In this document: positions 17,781 to 27,211 of the stretch, in pieces
Layout of the letters: each line of letters opens with the position of its first letter
How positions within the stretch are numbered: position 1 is the first letter of the stretch
Assembly (NCBI GenBank): GCA_016702335.1
Contig: JADJEF010000020.1
Coordinates: 1,116,001 to 1,180,000 of the forward strand
Direction: 5' to 3'
DNA length: 64,000 nt
From: Rhodocyclaceae bacterium
GTDB taxonomy: Bacteria > Pseudomonadota > Gammaproteobacteria > Burkholderiales > Rhodocyclaceae
Made by a program: the position numbers and the translations under genes
Notes under the pieces: generated by a model
Databases searched by the model: none
What the model saw: the letters and a program-made list of their open reading frames with translations, nothing else
What the model was told of the DNA's origin: nothing

Positions 17781-19352
17781 TCAATCGGGACGCAGTTCGT
17801 TGGGCGCCATAGCCCCGCCGCGCCGGATCAAACTGACGCGAAACAGCGTGCCGCCCGCTTCGCCGTCGAGCAACTCAACGCGCGCCCGGTGCAGATCAGC
17901 GATTTCCTGCACGATGGGCAGGCCCAGACCGCTGCCACTTTCTTCGCTGCCGAGCACGCGGTAAAAGCGCTCGAAGACCTTGGCCCGTTCACTTTCCGGG
18001 ATGCCGATGCCGGTGTCCTCCACCTCGAGCACGATAAACTCGGTCACGCGCACGCGCACGGTGACCCGTCCGCCGCGCGGCGTGTACTTGATGGCGTTAT
18101 CGATCAAATTGGAGAGCATTTCGCGCAGCAACAAGGGCACTCCCTCGGTCACATGCGGCCACTCACCGGCTTCGAACGCCAGATCGATGTCTTTGAGCAT
18201 GGCCCGCGCCGCCCACTCAATGGTTACCGCACGCGCAATTGAACGGATATCGACCGGCTCGAACCGATGCAGCTTCTCGTGACTGGCTTCGGTGCGCGCC
18301 AGCATTAGCAATTGATTGGTCAGGTGGGCGGCGCGGTCGGCACTTTCCGCGATCAGTTGCACCGTGCGTAGCAGGCGCTTGGGGTCGCTCTCACCGCTGG
18401 CGAGATCCGCCTGCATCTTCAGGCCGGTAAGCGGCGTCTTCAGTTGATGTGCGGCGTCGGCAATGAAGCGCTGCTGTGCCTGCAGGTTCTGCTCAAGGCG
18501 CTGCATCATGCCGTTCAGGGCTAGTAACAGGGGCTGCACCTCCTCCGGCGCCTGCCCGGCACGCAGGGGAGAGAGATCGCCGGGATGCCGACTGAGGATG
18601 CGCTGGCGCAATTTACGCAGCGGTGCCAAACCGCGAGACAGCCCCAGATAGGAAAGAATCACCACGATGGGGATCATGGCAAATTGCGGCAAGAGCACCC
18701 CGCGGATAATGCGTGACACGAGGGCTTCCCGCTCGTTGCGGGTCTCGGCGACTTGAATGAGCAACACACCAGTAGCCTCAGTGGGTACCGCACGGTATGC
18801 CACGCGCACGGACTCTCCCTCGAGCACATCATCGCGCAACTGCACTTCGGTGGTGGCCAAGCCACTGACTTCAGTCACCAGCGGAATCTTGCCGACGTGC
18901 AGATCGAAGATCGGGTTAGGTGTCCGTACCGCGACCTGCGCATTCATGATCTGCTGCGCCAGATCACTGGTCGCGGGCACCGCATCAGCGGTGGGCGGGG
19001 TCAAGGAGCTGATGCGGAAATAGCGACTATCGGCGCCGTCACCGGCCAGCGAAATCAATGCCTGTCTTGGCAGGCGCGCCGGCAGCGGCCCTTCGACATG
19101 TTCGGCATAGTGCCCGAGCACACGCACTGCCTCGATGAGCGCCACGTCATAGGGCTGGTTGGCGATTTGGTGCGCATAGTGGTTGGTCAGGCCGATCGAG
19201 ATCGGCCAGAGCAACAACAGGGGTGCCAGCATCCAGTCGAGAATCTCGAGGAAGAGCGAATTGGATGCGTCCTCGCTGCCATCCCTGTACTCATTGCCAA
19301 ACAGGCCATTGAGCCCAACCGGCCAGATTCGCTTGAAGCGGCTTTCAGCCAT
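17781..19352 (-). CDS. Sensor histidine kinase (TctE/QseC type)
   Basis: This is a 523-residue membrane kinase. The ATG at 19352 (MAESRFKRIW) overlaps the regulator stop by eight bases. An earlier in-frame start would sit deep in the regulator gene. The first membrane segment is near residues 38-55 (DWMLAPLLLLWPISIGLT). A periplasmic sensing region of about 135 residues follows, then a second segment (LLPQFAMIPIVVILSYLGL) and a HAMP-like linker. The H box is FIADAAHQLKTPLTGL, the N box NLIDNAIKYTPRGG, and the G boxes are DTGIGIP and GSGLGLPIVQEI. The TctE-type N-terminal domain and the downstream transporter suggest that it senses the carried organic acid. Confidence 0.9.
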   Translation of the reverse strand: MAESRFKRIWPVGLNGLFGNEYRDGSEDASNSLFLEILDWMLAPLLLLWPISIGLTNHYAHQIANQPYDVALIEAVRVLGHYAEHVEGPLPARLPRQALISLAGDGADSRYFRISSLTPPTADAVPATSDLAQQIMNAQVAVRTPNPIFDLHVGKIPLVTEVSGLATTEVQLRDDVLEGESVRVAYRAVPTEATGVLLIQVAETRNEREALVSRIIRGVLLPQFAMIPIVVILSYLGLSRGLAPLRKLRQRILSRHPGDLSPLRAGQAPEEVQPLLLALNGMMQRLEQNLQAQQRFIADAAHQLKTPLTGLKMQADLASGESDPKRLLRTVQLIAESADRAAHLTNQLLMLARTEASHEKLHRFEPVDIRSIARAVTIEWAARAMLKDIDLAFEAGEWPHVTEGVPLLLREMLSNLIDNAIKYTPRGGRVTVRVRVTEFIVLEVEDTGIGIPESERAKVFERFYRVLGSEESGSGLGLPIVQEIADLHRARVELLDGEAGGTLFRVSLIRRGGAMAPNELRPD

Positions 19353-20031
19353 CCGCTGCCGTCGCTGCTGCAGGCTTTTGCAGGCTGTAGCCGAGACCGC
19401 GCAAGGTGGTAATGCGCACGCCGCCGGGCTCCAGCTTCTTACGCAGGCGATGCACATAAACCTCAATGGCGTTCGAGCTCACCTCTTCGTCCCATCCGCA
19501 CAACTGTTCCACCAGCTGATCCTTGCTCACGACCCTGCCCGCCCGCAACATCAGCACTTCAAGCAACGCTAGTTCCCGTGCGGAAAGATCGAGCAGCTCA
19601 CCATTGAGCCGGGCAACACGTTCGGTCTGGCTGTACGTCAATGGTCCGACCGAGATTCCGGTCGGGTTACCGGTGCCCCGCCGCACCAGGGCACGAATGC
19701 GTGCTTCCAGTTCTGGCAAGGCAAACGGTTTGGTGAGGTAGTCATCGGCCCCTGCATCGAGCCCTGCAACGCGATCCTCGAGACCGTCTTGTGCGGTGAG
19801 AATTAACACCGGCAGCGAATTCTTTCGGGTGCGCAAGCGCCGCAAAACCTCCAGGCCAGACATCTTGGGCAAACCCAGATCGAGCACGAGCAAATCAAAC
19901 TGCTCGCGTGCCACGGCCGCATCGGCATCGGCACCGTTGCTGACATGATCCACCGCGCAGCCCGATTTTTTCAGCGCGTGCATCAGACCATCCGCAATGA
20001 CCGGATCATCCTCGGCAATCAGAATTCTCAT
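19345..20031 (-). CDS. OmpR/PhoB-family response regulator (TctD/QseB type)
   Basis: This 228-residue regulator has a receiver domain with the acidic pair EDDP at the N-terminus, the phospho-acceptor Asp in LLVLDLGLPKMSG, Thr in LILTAQ, and Lys in LTKPFALPEL. The winged-helix DNA-binding domain covers residues about 130-218 (ARELALLEVLMLRAGRVVSK, then VYVHRLRKKLEPGGVRI). It is first in a minus-strand unit with the kinase, DUF4212 and symporter genes, whose expression it probably controls. Confidence 0.92.
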   Translation of the reverse strand: MRILIAEDDPVIADGLMHALKKSGCAVDHVSNGADADAAVAREQFDLLVLDLGLPKMSGLEVLRRLRTRKNSLPVLILTAQDGLEDRVAGLDAGADDYLTKPFALPELEARIRALVRRGTGNPTGISVGPLTYSQTERVARLNGELLDLSARELALLEVLMLRAGRVVSKDQLVEQLCGWDEEVSSNAIEVYVHRLRKKLEPGGVRITTLRGLGYSLQKPAAATAADG

Positions 20032-20124
20032 AGTCGCGAGCTCATTCCAAGAGTGTTGTTTGTCCTGATTCTAGAGCGAATATAGGGTGGTGCCGGGGCC
20101 TAATGACCTTGGGGAGCACGGCGG

Positions 20125-21024
20125 TCAGTAGGCCCGACTGATCCATAACCCCCACAGGAGCATCGACGCGCTGGCCGTCAGCCAAAGGTAAACCGCGAGC
20201 CCCGCCAACGATCGCCTTGGTAGTTGTCCGCAGGGAGTCGCCGCAAGACCGATCAAAAGCATGGCGACGGCGAGAACCACGCCATCGTAAAGGACCCAAT
20301 CCACAGCGACGGGCGTGCACCTCGCTGCAGGAAAGCCGAGCGCCAGCAATAGCCCGCCAGTGCTCAAGCCGACGAGCATCAGGGCGCGAGCCGGCCCGGT
20401 GCCCAGCCAGACCACCAGCGTATTTTTTCCCACTAGACGATCGGCTTGTTCGTCGGGCAGCGCCGTCAGGATGTGTCCGGAAAAGCCCAGCAGCACGCCC
20501 AGCAGGCAGTCCACTCCGGTGGGCATGCTCAGCGGCGCGACCAGACCACCCGCGAGCAGCGGCAGCACAATGCCCACGCCAACGGCCTGACACAGACTCC
20601 CCACGGGCGAACGCGACCAGCGTAGCGGGCCGTCATAGGCCCAGATCAACAGCATGGCGCCCAGCCAGACCAGAACAAGACCCGGACCGCCGAGAGCGAA
20701 CGTTACCCCGATGCCGAGCATGCCACCAGCGAGCGCCGCTCTGCGCATCGACCGGGGCGAAAGCTCGCCAGTTGCCCCCACACCCGCTCCCCCTGAAATG
20801 AGGGTGCGCGCACGTGGATCGTCAGTAGTGGCGTCACTCGCCTCGTTCGAGGTCATGATCACCCATTGCAGCAGAAGCGACAGACCCAGAGCCTCCCAGA
20901 GCGGCAGATCCGCCAGCGATGCGTCGCAAGGCGCGTGCCGGTACAGGCCCAGCAGCATGGGAAAGATCAGGTTCAACTGCGCCGGCAGGCGATAGGCTCT
21001 AAGCCAAAGCGAGAGCTGGCGCAT
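20125..21024 (-). CDS. UbiA-family prenyltransferase
   Basis: This is a 300-residue, multi-pass membrane enzyme that attaches a polyprenyl chain to an acceptor. The two Asp-rich motifs are present: NEASDATTDDPRA (first, near residue 67) and DEQADRLVGKNTL (second, near residue 190). The surrounding hydrophobic helices fit the family. The second motif with Gly-Lys-Asn-Thr resembles MenA-type proteins. The ATG at 21024 was chosen because upstream frame extensions run across the divergent gene. It is transcribed divergently from an FAD oxidoreductase with 57 bases between the starts. Confidence 0.82.
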   Translation of the reverse strand: MRQLSLWLRAYRLPAQLNLIFPMLLGLYRHAPCDASLADLPLWEALGLSLLLQWVIMTSNEASDATTDDPRARTLISGGAGVGATGELSPRSMRRAALAGGMLGIGVTFALGGPGLVLVWLGAMLLIWAYDGPLRWSRSPVGSLCQAVGVGIVLPLLAGGLVAPLSMPTGVDCLLGVLLGFSGHILTALPDEQADRLVGKNTLVVWLGTGPARALMLVGLSTGGLLLALGFPAARCTPVAVDWVLYDGVVLAVAMLLIGLAATPCGQLPRRSLAGLAVYLWLTASASMLLWGLWISRAY

Positions 21025-21081
21025 CAAATGAAGCCACCGGGCAATGCCCCGGGAAGGCCCAAGCTGAGGTACATTTGCACC

Positions 21082-22341
21082 ATGAGGGAACGAATCGCAA
21101 TTATTGGCAGTGGTATGGCCGGTTTGGCTGCCGCCTGGTATCTGGGTGAGCAGCACGAGATCACCGTATTCGAGAAACACGGGCGCCCCGGCATCGCGGC
21201 CCATGGCGTCGATGCGGCTACGGGTCGGATCGATGTGCCGCTGCGCGTCATTTACCCGGGATATTACCCGCAGCTTTTTGCTCTGCTGCAGGAGTCGGGT
21301 GTTGCCGTCGAGGCGCTCGATGCCTCGCTTTCTTTTACCGACGCGGCGGGTCAGTGCTACTTCCGATATACCAATGTGGGGGTGCGAGGCACCACGATTC
21401 CGCTGATTTCACCGTTGGCGCTCCTGCGCCGCGACCCACGGCAAATCCTCACTGACCTCGGTCGCTTCATGCTGCAAGTGCCCGCCGAGCATGTGCAGGG
21501 CCAGCTGCGCGGCATGTCCATCGGGGCTTATCTCGCCGACCACGGCTACAGCCCCGCCTTCATCAACAAGTTTCTGGTGCCGTGCTTTGCCGGCATCAAT
21601 ACCGTGAGCAATGACAACGTGCGTCACACGCCGGCAGAGTTGATCGCCGGGTACTTCAGCCGTGGCTTTCTGTTTTCCAAAGTGTTTCGCGCGGTGGGCG
21701 GTGCCAGCGCCATCGCGGCCGCCCTCACACCGCGCGTTCGCGAGGCCCGCTTCGATGCTCAGATTCGATCGATCCGACGCAGCCCGAACGGAGTGGTGAT
21801 CGACACCGGGAATGGTGATAACGCCCAGTTTGACCGCGTGATATTTGCCACCCAGGCCAATCAGGTGTTGCCCCTGCTTGAAGACGCCAGCCGTGCCGAG
21901 CAGGCGGTGCTCGGAGGCATTCGTTATGGCAAGGTTGATATGGTGATGCACCACGATACCCGCCTGGCACCGCGACGCCGCGCAGACTGGTCGCCGGTCA
22001 ATTACCTGCTCAGCGACGCGCACGATCGCCCCATGGTCACCATCTGGATCAACGCCCTGCTGCCCGCGCACCAAGCCTCACCGGAGCCGGTGTTTCAAAC
22101 CATCAATCCGCATATCGAGCCCAACCCTGAGCAGGTACTACAGCGCACCGTGCTGGAACGTCCGATCATTGATCTGCGCAGCGCCCCCTTGCTCAGCCGG
22201 CTCGACGCACTCCATGCGGAACGCGATCGGCGGGTGTTTTTCTGCGGCTCCTACGCCGCCAACGGCATTCCTCTCCTGGAAAGCGCCACCGCATCGGCGA
22301 AAGCCATCGCCCAGCGCATCCAACGCGCTGCCGGCGCCTGA
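21082..22341 (+). CDS. FAD-dependent oxidoreductase (amine oxidase / COG2907-like)
   Basis: This is a 419-residue flavoprotein. RIAIIGSGMAGLAAAWYLGE is the FAD-binding Rossmann motif (GxGxxG), ITVFEKHGRPGI follows with the acidic ribose-binding Glu, and the C-terminal FFCGSYAANGIPLLESA is the second FAD-contacting segment of this group. An internal VGGASAIAAAL matches related desaturase-like oxidoreductases. It is divergent from the UbiA-type gene, which hints at a shared prenyl-lipid or carotenoid-like pathway, but the substrate is unknown. The stop is immediately followed by repeat copy 2 and a terminator. Confidence 0.82.
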   Translation: MRERIAIIGSGMAGLAAAWYLGEQHEITVFEKHGRPGIAAHGVDAATGRIDVPLRVIYPGYYPQLFALLQESGVAVEALDASLSFTDAAGQCYFRYTNVGVRGTTIPLISPLALLRRDPRQILTDLGRFMLQVPAEHVQGQLRGMSIGAYLADHGYSPAFINKFLVPCFAGINTVSNDNVRHTPAELIAGYFSRGFLFSKVFRAVGGASAIAAALTPRVREARFDAQIRSIRRSPNGVVIDTGNGDNAQFDRVIFATQANQVLPLLEDASRAEQAVLGGIRYGKVDMVMHHDTRLAPRRRADWSPVNYLLSDAHDRPMVTIWINALLPAHQASPEPVFQTINPHIEPNPEQVLQRTVLERPIIDLRSAPLLSRLDALHAERDRRVFFCGSYAANGIPLLESATASAKAIAQRIQRAAGA

Positions 22342-22372
22342 ATCGCCGTCCCACCAGCGCCGACTTGCGGAT
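22342..22372 (+). repeat. Dispersed bipartite repeat, copy 2
   Basis: The copy begins on the base after the FAD oxidoreductase stop codon. The half-units are CGCCGTCCCAC and CGCCGACTTGC with CAG between, followed by GGAT. Confidence 0.88.
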
Positions 22373-22382
22373 TTCGTCAATT

Positions 22383-22420
22383 AAAAAACCCGGCCGCAGT
22401 TCGCACTGCGCCGGGTTTTT
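22383..22420. terminator. Bidirectional terminator between the FAD oxidoreductase and groEL
   Basis: AAAAACCCGGC pairs with GCCGGGTTTTT around a short loop. There is an A run on one side and a T run on the other, so it can stop transcripts of both convergent genes. Confidence 0.9.
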
Positions 22421-22477
22421 CGTGAAGCGTCTCTGAAGGACTCCTTCAGAGACGGTATGTATCTCGACGAAGCCGAA

Positions 22478-24130
<1,653 letters not shown>

Positions 24131-24173
24131 GTTGATATCTCCTTGAATTCGTTAAATAAGGATGCGGGGGCAA

Positions 24174-24371
24174 TTAAGCCTCGACCACGCCCATGATGTC
24201 TTCTTCACGCATCACCAGCAGCTCGTCGCCGTCGACCTTGACGGTCTGGCCCGAGTACTTGCCGAACAAAACGCGATCGCCCACCTTCAGTGCCATGGGA
24301 CGAACTTTGCCATCGTCCTGAATCTTGCGGCGCTTGACGATCACGCGATCATGCAAGGGACGGATTTTCAT
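24174..24371 (-). CDS. groES: Co-chaperonin GroES with an internal deletion of the mobile loop
   Basis: GroES normally has about 96 residues and caps GroEL through a flexible loop near residues 16-33. Here only 65 codons are present. The start MKIRPLHDRVIVKR and the end VGDRVLFGKYSGQTVKVDGD, then LLVMREEDIMGVVEA, are perfect family sequence. After VKR the protein jumps straight to RKIQDDGKVRP. The missing piece (about 31 residues, about 93 bases, in frame) covers the whole mobile loop with its Gly-Ile-Val-Ile contact and the following beta strand. A good AGGAG ribosome site is 8 bases upstream. It may be a true deletion backed by another groES elsewhere, or an assembly artefact. Confidence 0.9.
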   Translation of the reverse strand: MKIRPLHDRVIVKRRKIQDDGKVRPMALKVGDRVLFGKYSGQTVKVDGDELLVMREEDIMGVVEA

Positions 24372-24434
24372 GAACTTTCTCTCCTAACAGGGTTTAAAAC
24401 GATGCCGGGAAATCCCGACAACCGCAATGAGTTA

Positions 24435-24461
24435 TTAGCACTCATGGCTAACGAGTGCTAA
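24435..24461 (-). promoter_or_regulatory. CIRCE element (HrcA operator) of groESL
   Basis: TTAGCACTC (24435-24443), a nine-base spacer, and GAGTGCTAA (24453-24461) form a perfect CIRCE inverted repeat 64 bases upstream of groES. HrcA repression of the operon is expected from the known role of this element. Confidence 0.95.
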
Positions 24462-24547
24462 TAATAGGTGCGACTGCGCCATGTTTCAAGTCCTGTTTGG
24501 AAAATTTACCGGTCGTCGCTGCCTCAATCTGCTCAGATTCTCCGAAA

Positions 24548-24579
24548 GATCGCCGTCTTGCCAGCGCCGACTTGCCGAT
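24548..24579 (+). repeat. Dispersed bipartite repeat, copy 3
   Basis: This is the best match to the family consensus. CGCCGTCTTGC, CAG and CGCCGACTTGC are preceded by GAT and followed by CGAT. The copy lies in the groES-dacB intergenic region. Confidence 0.9.
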
Positions 24580-24746
24580 TTATCGATCCTTGTTTCCATG
24601 CAAATGGTCATTTATGTTGCCAAATTGCCTATCACCCCCCTTGCCAGACATTCTGGACGCCACCATGCATGACCCCATTGCCGATGACCGAACAACGAAC
24701 CTGCGGGACTTGCGAACCAGGGCAACAGCACTCAATGAGGCAGGTA

Positions 24747-26243
24747 ATGCGTAGCCAGTCCCTGCTGTTGCTAGTGCTCGCTTGCGCGCTGCACGGTGCC
24801 GCCGGTGCCGCCAGTGCAACCAGCGCAACGACGGTGCCTGCCAAGACCTTGCCACCCACGGTCAGCAACGCACTCGCCCGCGCGCAACTACCCCTGAGCA
24901 GTGTGAGCATCGTGGTGCAGCCGCTCGATGCCATCGCCCGCACCTTGTCCGTCAACGCTGACACCCCACGCAACCCGGCCTCGGTCGCCAAGCTGGTCAC
25001 CACCTTTGTCGCACTGGATCAGCTCGGCCCGGCCTACACCTGGACCACCGAAGCGCTCAGCGACGGGGTGATGGCGGAGGCGCTGAGCACGGGCGTACTG
25101 AAGGGCGCACTGTATTTGCGCAGCAATGGCGACCCCAAGTTCAACCACGAACGCCTGTGGCTGCTGCTGCGCGAACTGCGCGACGCGGGTATCCGCGAGA
25201 TCGCCGGCGATCTGGTGCTTGACCGCTCCGCGTTCGCCGCACAGAGCGCCAGCCCCGGCGACTTTGACGGGCGTCCGCTGCGCCCCTACAACGCGCTGCC
25301 CGATGCGCTGTTTTTTCACTACAACAGCGTCACGCTGCGCCTGCGCCCAGGTGAGCAGAGCGTGGCCGTGGGCATGCAGCCGCAGCCGGACACACTGCGC
25401 ATCGACAACCGGCTGCGCCTGAATCAAGCCAGGGAATGCGGCGACTGGCGCGAGCGTCTGGAGGCAACGCCGCTCATCAGTGACGGCGTGACCCGGCTGG
25501 TGCTTTCCGGTGACTACCCGCGGGTGTGCGGCGAGCGGGAATGGCACATTCAGGCCCTGCGCCCGAACGAGCTGCTTGGCGGCACCTTTCGCCGCTTGTG
25601 GCAGGAACTGGGCGGAGGCTTCACCGGTCAGGTGCGCGAGGGCACCGTACCCGCCGCCGCTACCGTAATCGCCGTCTCGCCAGCGCCGACTTGCGGGGAG
25701 GTGGTGCGCGACATCAACAAGTTCTCCAACAATGTCATGGCGCGGCAATTGTTTCTCACCCTTGGACGCGAATCCTTGCTGCGCAATGGCAACCCCGCCG
25801 CCGCGAGAGAGGCCGACGCGGAAGCCGCGATTGCCGGGTGGCTACGCGAACGCAGGCTCGATCTGCCCCACCTGCAACTGATCAACGGCTCCGGGCTCGC
25901 ACGTGAGGGGCGCGTCACCGCTGGCGGCCTCGCGAACCTCTTGCAACATGCCTGGCGAAGCCCGGTGATGCCCGAATTCATAGCCTCGCTGCCCATCACG
26001 GCGGTCGATGGCACCCTGAAAAAGCGCGGGCAGGGCAGTGCGGCGGCGGGGCGCGCGCATCTCAAAACCGGTTTCCTTGAGGGGGTACGTGCCATCGCGG
26101 GCTACGTGCTGGACGCGCAAGGGCGGCGCTGGCTGGTGGTGATGCTGGTCAATCATGCCCAGGCCGGCGCGGCCCGCGAAGCCATGGATGCGCTGGTCGA
26201 CTGGGTGGCGACCGGTGCCGGCACCGCCACCGGCGAGCGCTGA
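24747..26243 (+). CDS. dacB: D-alanyl-D-alanine carboxypeptidase/endopeptidase (PBP4 family, S13)
   Basis: This is a 498-residue periplasmic peptidoglycan hydrolase. A signal peptide is clear (MRSQSLLLLVLACALHGAAGA). The active-site motifs are NPASVAKLVTT (SxxK), KFSNNVMAR (SxN) and HLKTGFLEG (KTG). The ATG at 24747 is preceded by GAGG at a good distance, and longer frames upstream would run through repeat copy 3. Residues about 308-317 (VIAVSPAPTC) are encoded by repeat copy 4 just before VVRDINKFSNN. Related proteins, as I recall them, have a His-Glu-Ser-Pro-Pro-Leu type loop of the same length there, so the repeat seems to have replaced native codons close to the active site. Confidence 0.9.
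   Translation: MRSQSLLLLVLACALHGAAGAASATSATTVPAKTLPPTVSNALARAQLPLSSVSIVVQPLDAIARTLSVNADTPRNPASVAKLVTTFVALDQLGPAYTWTTEALSDGVMAEALSTGVLKGALYLRSNGDPKFNHERLWLLLRELRDAGIREIAGDLVLDRSAFAAQSASPGDFDGRPLRPYNALPDALFFHYNSVTLRLRPGEQSVAVGMQPQPDTLRIDNRLRLNQARECGDWRERLEATPLISDGVTRLVLSGDYPRVCGEREWHIQALRPNELLGGTFRRLWQELGGGFTGQVREGTVPAAATVIAVSPAPTCGEVVRDINKFSNNVMARQLFLTLGRESLLRNGNPAAAREADAEAAIAGWLRERRLDLPHLQLINGSGLAREGRVTAGGLANLLQHAWRSPVMPEFIASLPITAVDGTLKKRGQGSAAAGRAHLKTGFLEGVRAIAGYVLDAQGRRWLVVMLVNHAQAGAAREAMDALVDWVATGAGTATGER
25668..25696 (+). repeat. Dispersed bipartite repeat, copy 4 (inside dacB)
   Basis: The half-units CGCCGTCTCGC and CGCCGACTTGC flank CAG. The copy is in frame within dacB, read as IAVSPAPTC. 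Confidence 0.88.
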
Positions 26244-26453
26244 GCGGGAGGTATCGGCGTTTTTACCAACACCGAAGAAAGAATGGTTAATAACACCAAT
26301 ACCTTGCACGCTATTGTCGTGAAACTGGTTTAAACCGGGTAAGCCCGACGATTGCCTCGCATTTTGGGCAATCGAATCGCCGACCCCACCCCCATACTGC
26401 CCCTCATTCGTTCATCGGGTTTCGCCGCCGGCGGACAACCGGGGAGACAGGTT

Positions 26454-27095
26454 ATGGCAGATATCATCAGCGTCATTGGCAACAAGGGCGGCACCGGCAA
26501 GACCACCATTTCGCACATGCTGGCGCATGGCGTGGCGCTGCTCGGGCATCGCTCGGTGTGTGTGCTCACCGATGCCTGCCGCGAACCGCTCGACCCGGCC
26601 AACCGCAACTACCTGATTGCCGACGCCCGCTCGCGCGACGCGCTGGCCCGTGTCACCGACAAGATCCGCACCCTCAAGGCCTGGATGGGCGTCATTGACG
26701 GCGGCGGCAACCGCACCGAGATGGATCGCCGGCTCTACGGCCTGTCTGATCTCGTGCTGCTGCCCTTTCGCGATTCGCCCGAAGACATGCGCACCCTGAT
26801 CCGCGATCTGGAGATGTTCCCGCAGGCGTACGCCGTGCCCTCGCAATGGCCGATCATTCCGTGGCAGCGCGAGTCGGCCCAGCGCGTGATTGACGAGTGG
26901 CTGCAGCCGTATCGCGACCGCGTGCTGGCCCCGGTACCGGCACTCTCGTTCACCAAGCAATTGCTGCAAAAGCGGGTGACCGCCCCCTTTCCCGGGCACC
27001 TCGATCAGGCCAGTTCCGATCTGGCACGACAGATTCTGGGTCTGCTGCACATTCCGGTCTATGAAGGCGTGAGCCCACAGGCCATGGCGGCCTGA
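26454..27095 (+). CDS. ParA/MinD-like P-loop ATPase
   Basis: This 213-residue protein has MADIISVIGNKGGTGKTTIS at the N-terminus, the deviant Walker A motif (KGGTGKT) of ParA/MinD ATPases. The Walker-A' region runs into VCVLTDACREPLD, and VIDGGGN is the position of the switch II Asp. It has no ParB partner nearby and lacks the membrane-targeting helix of MinD. The small size and the context of housekeeping genes do not point to plasmid partition, so it is an orphan ParA-like protein whose cargo is unknown. The ribosome site GGGGAGACAGG precedes the ATG. Confidence 0.78.
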   Translation: MADIISVIGNKGGTGKTTISHMLAHGVALLGHRSVCVLTDACREPLDPANRNYLIADARSRDALARVTDKIRTLKAWMGVIDGGGNRTEMDRRLYGLSDLVLLPFRDSPEDMRTLIRDLEMFPQAYAVPSQWPIIPWQRESAQRVIDEWLQPYRDRVLAPVPALSFTKQLLQKRVTAPFPGHLDQASSDLARQILGLLHIPVYEGVSPQAMAA

Positions 27096-27115
27096 ACGTT
27101 GCCTGACGGCGGCCA

Positions 27116-27142
27116 ATCGCCGCCCCGCCAGCGCCGACTTGC
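27116..27142 (+). repeat. Dispersed bipartite repeat, copy 5
   Basis: CGCCGCCCCGC, CAG and CGCCGACTTGC lie between the ParA-like gene and the KAS III gene. The first half is the more diverged. Confidence 0.85.
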
Positions 27143-27211
27143 CAGTACCGGCGTGGCACCCTGATAAACTCCACGCTCTGCCGGTAGCTACTGGCCCAGC
27201 AAGGAGTGCAC

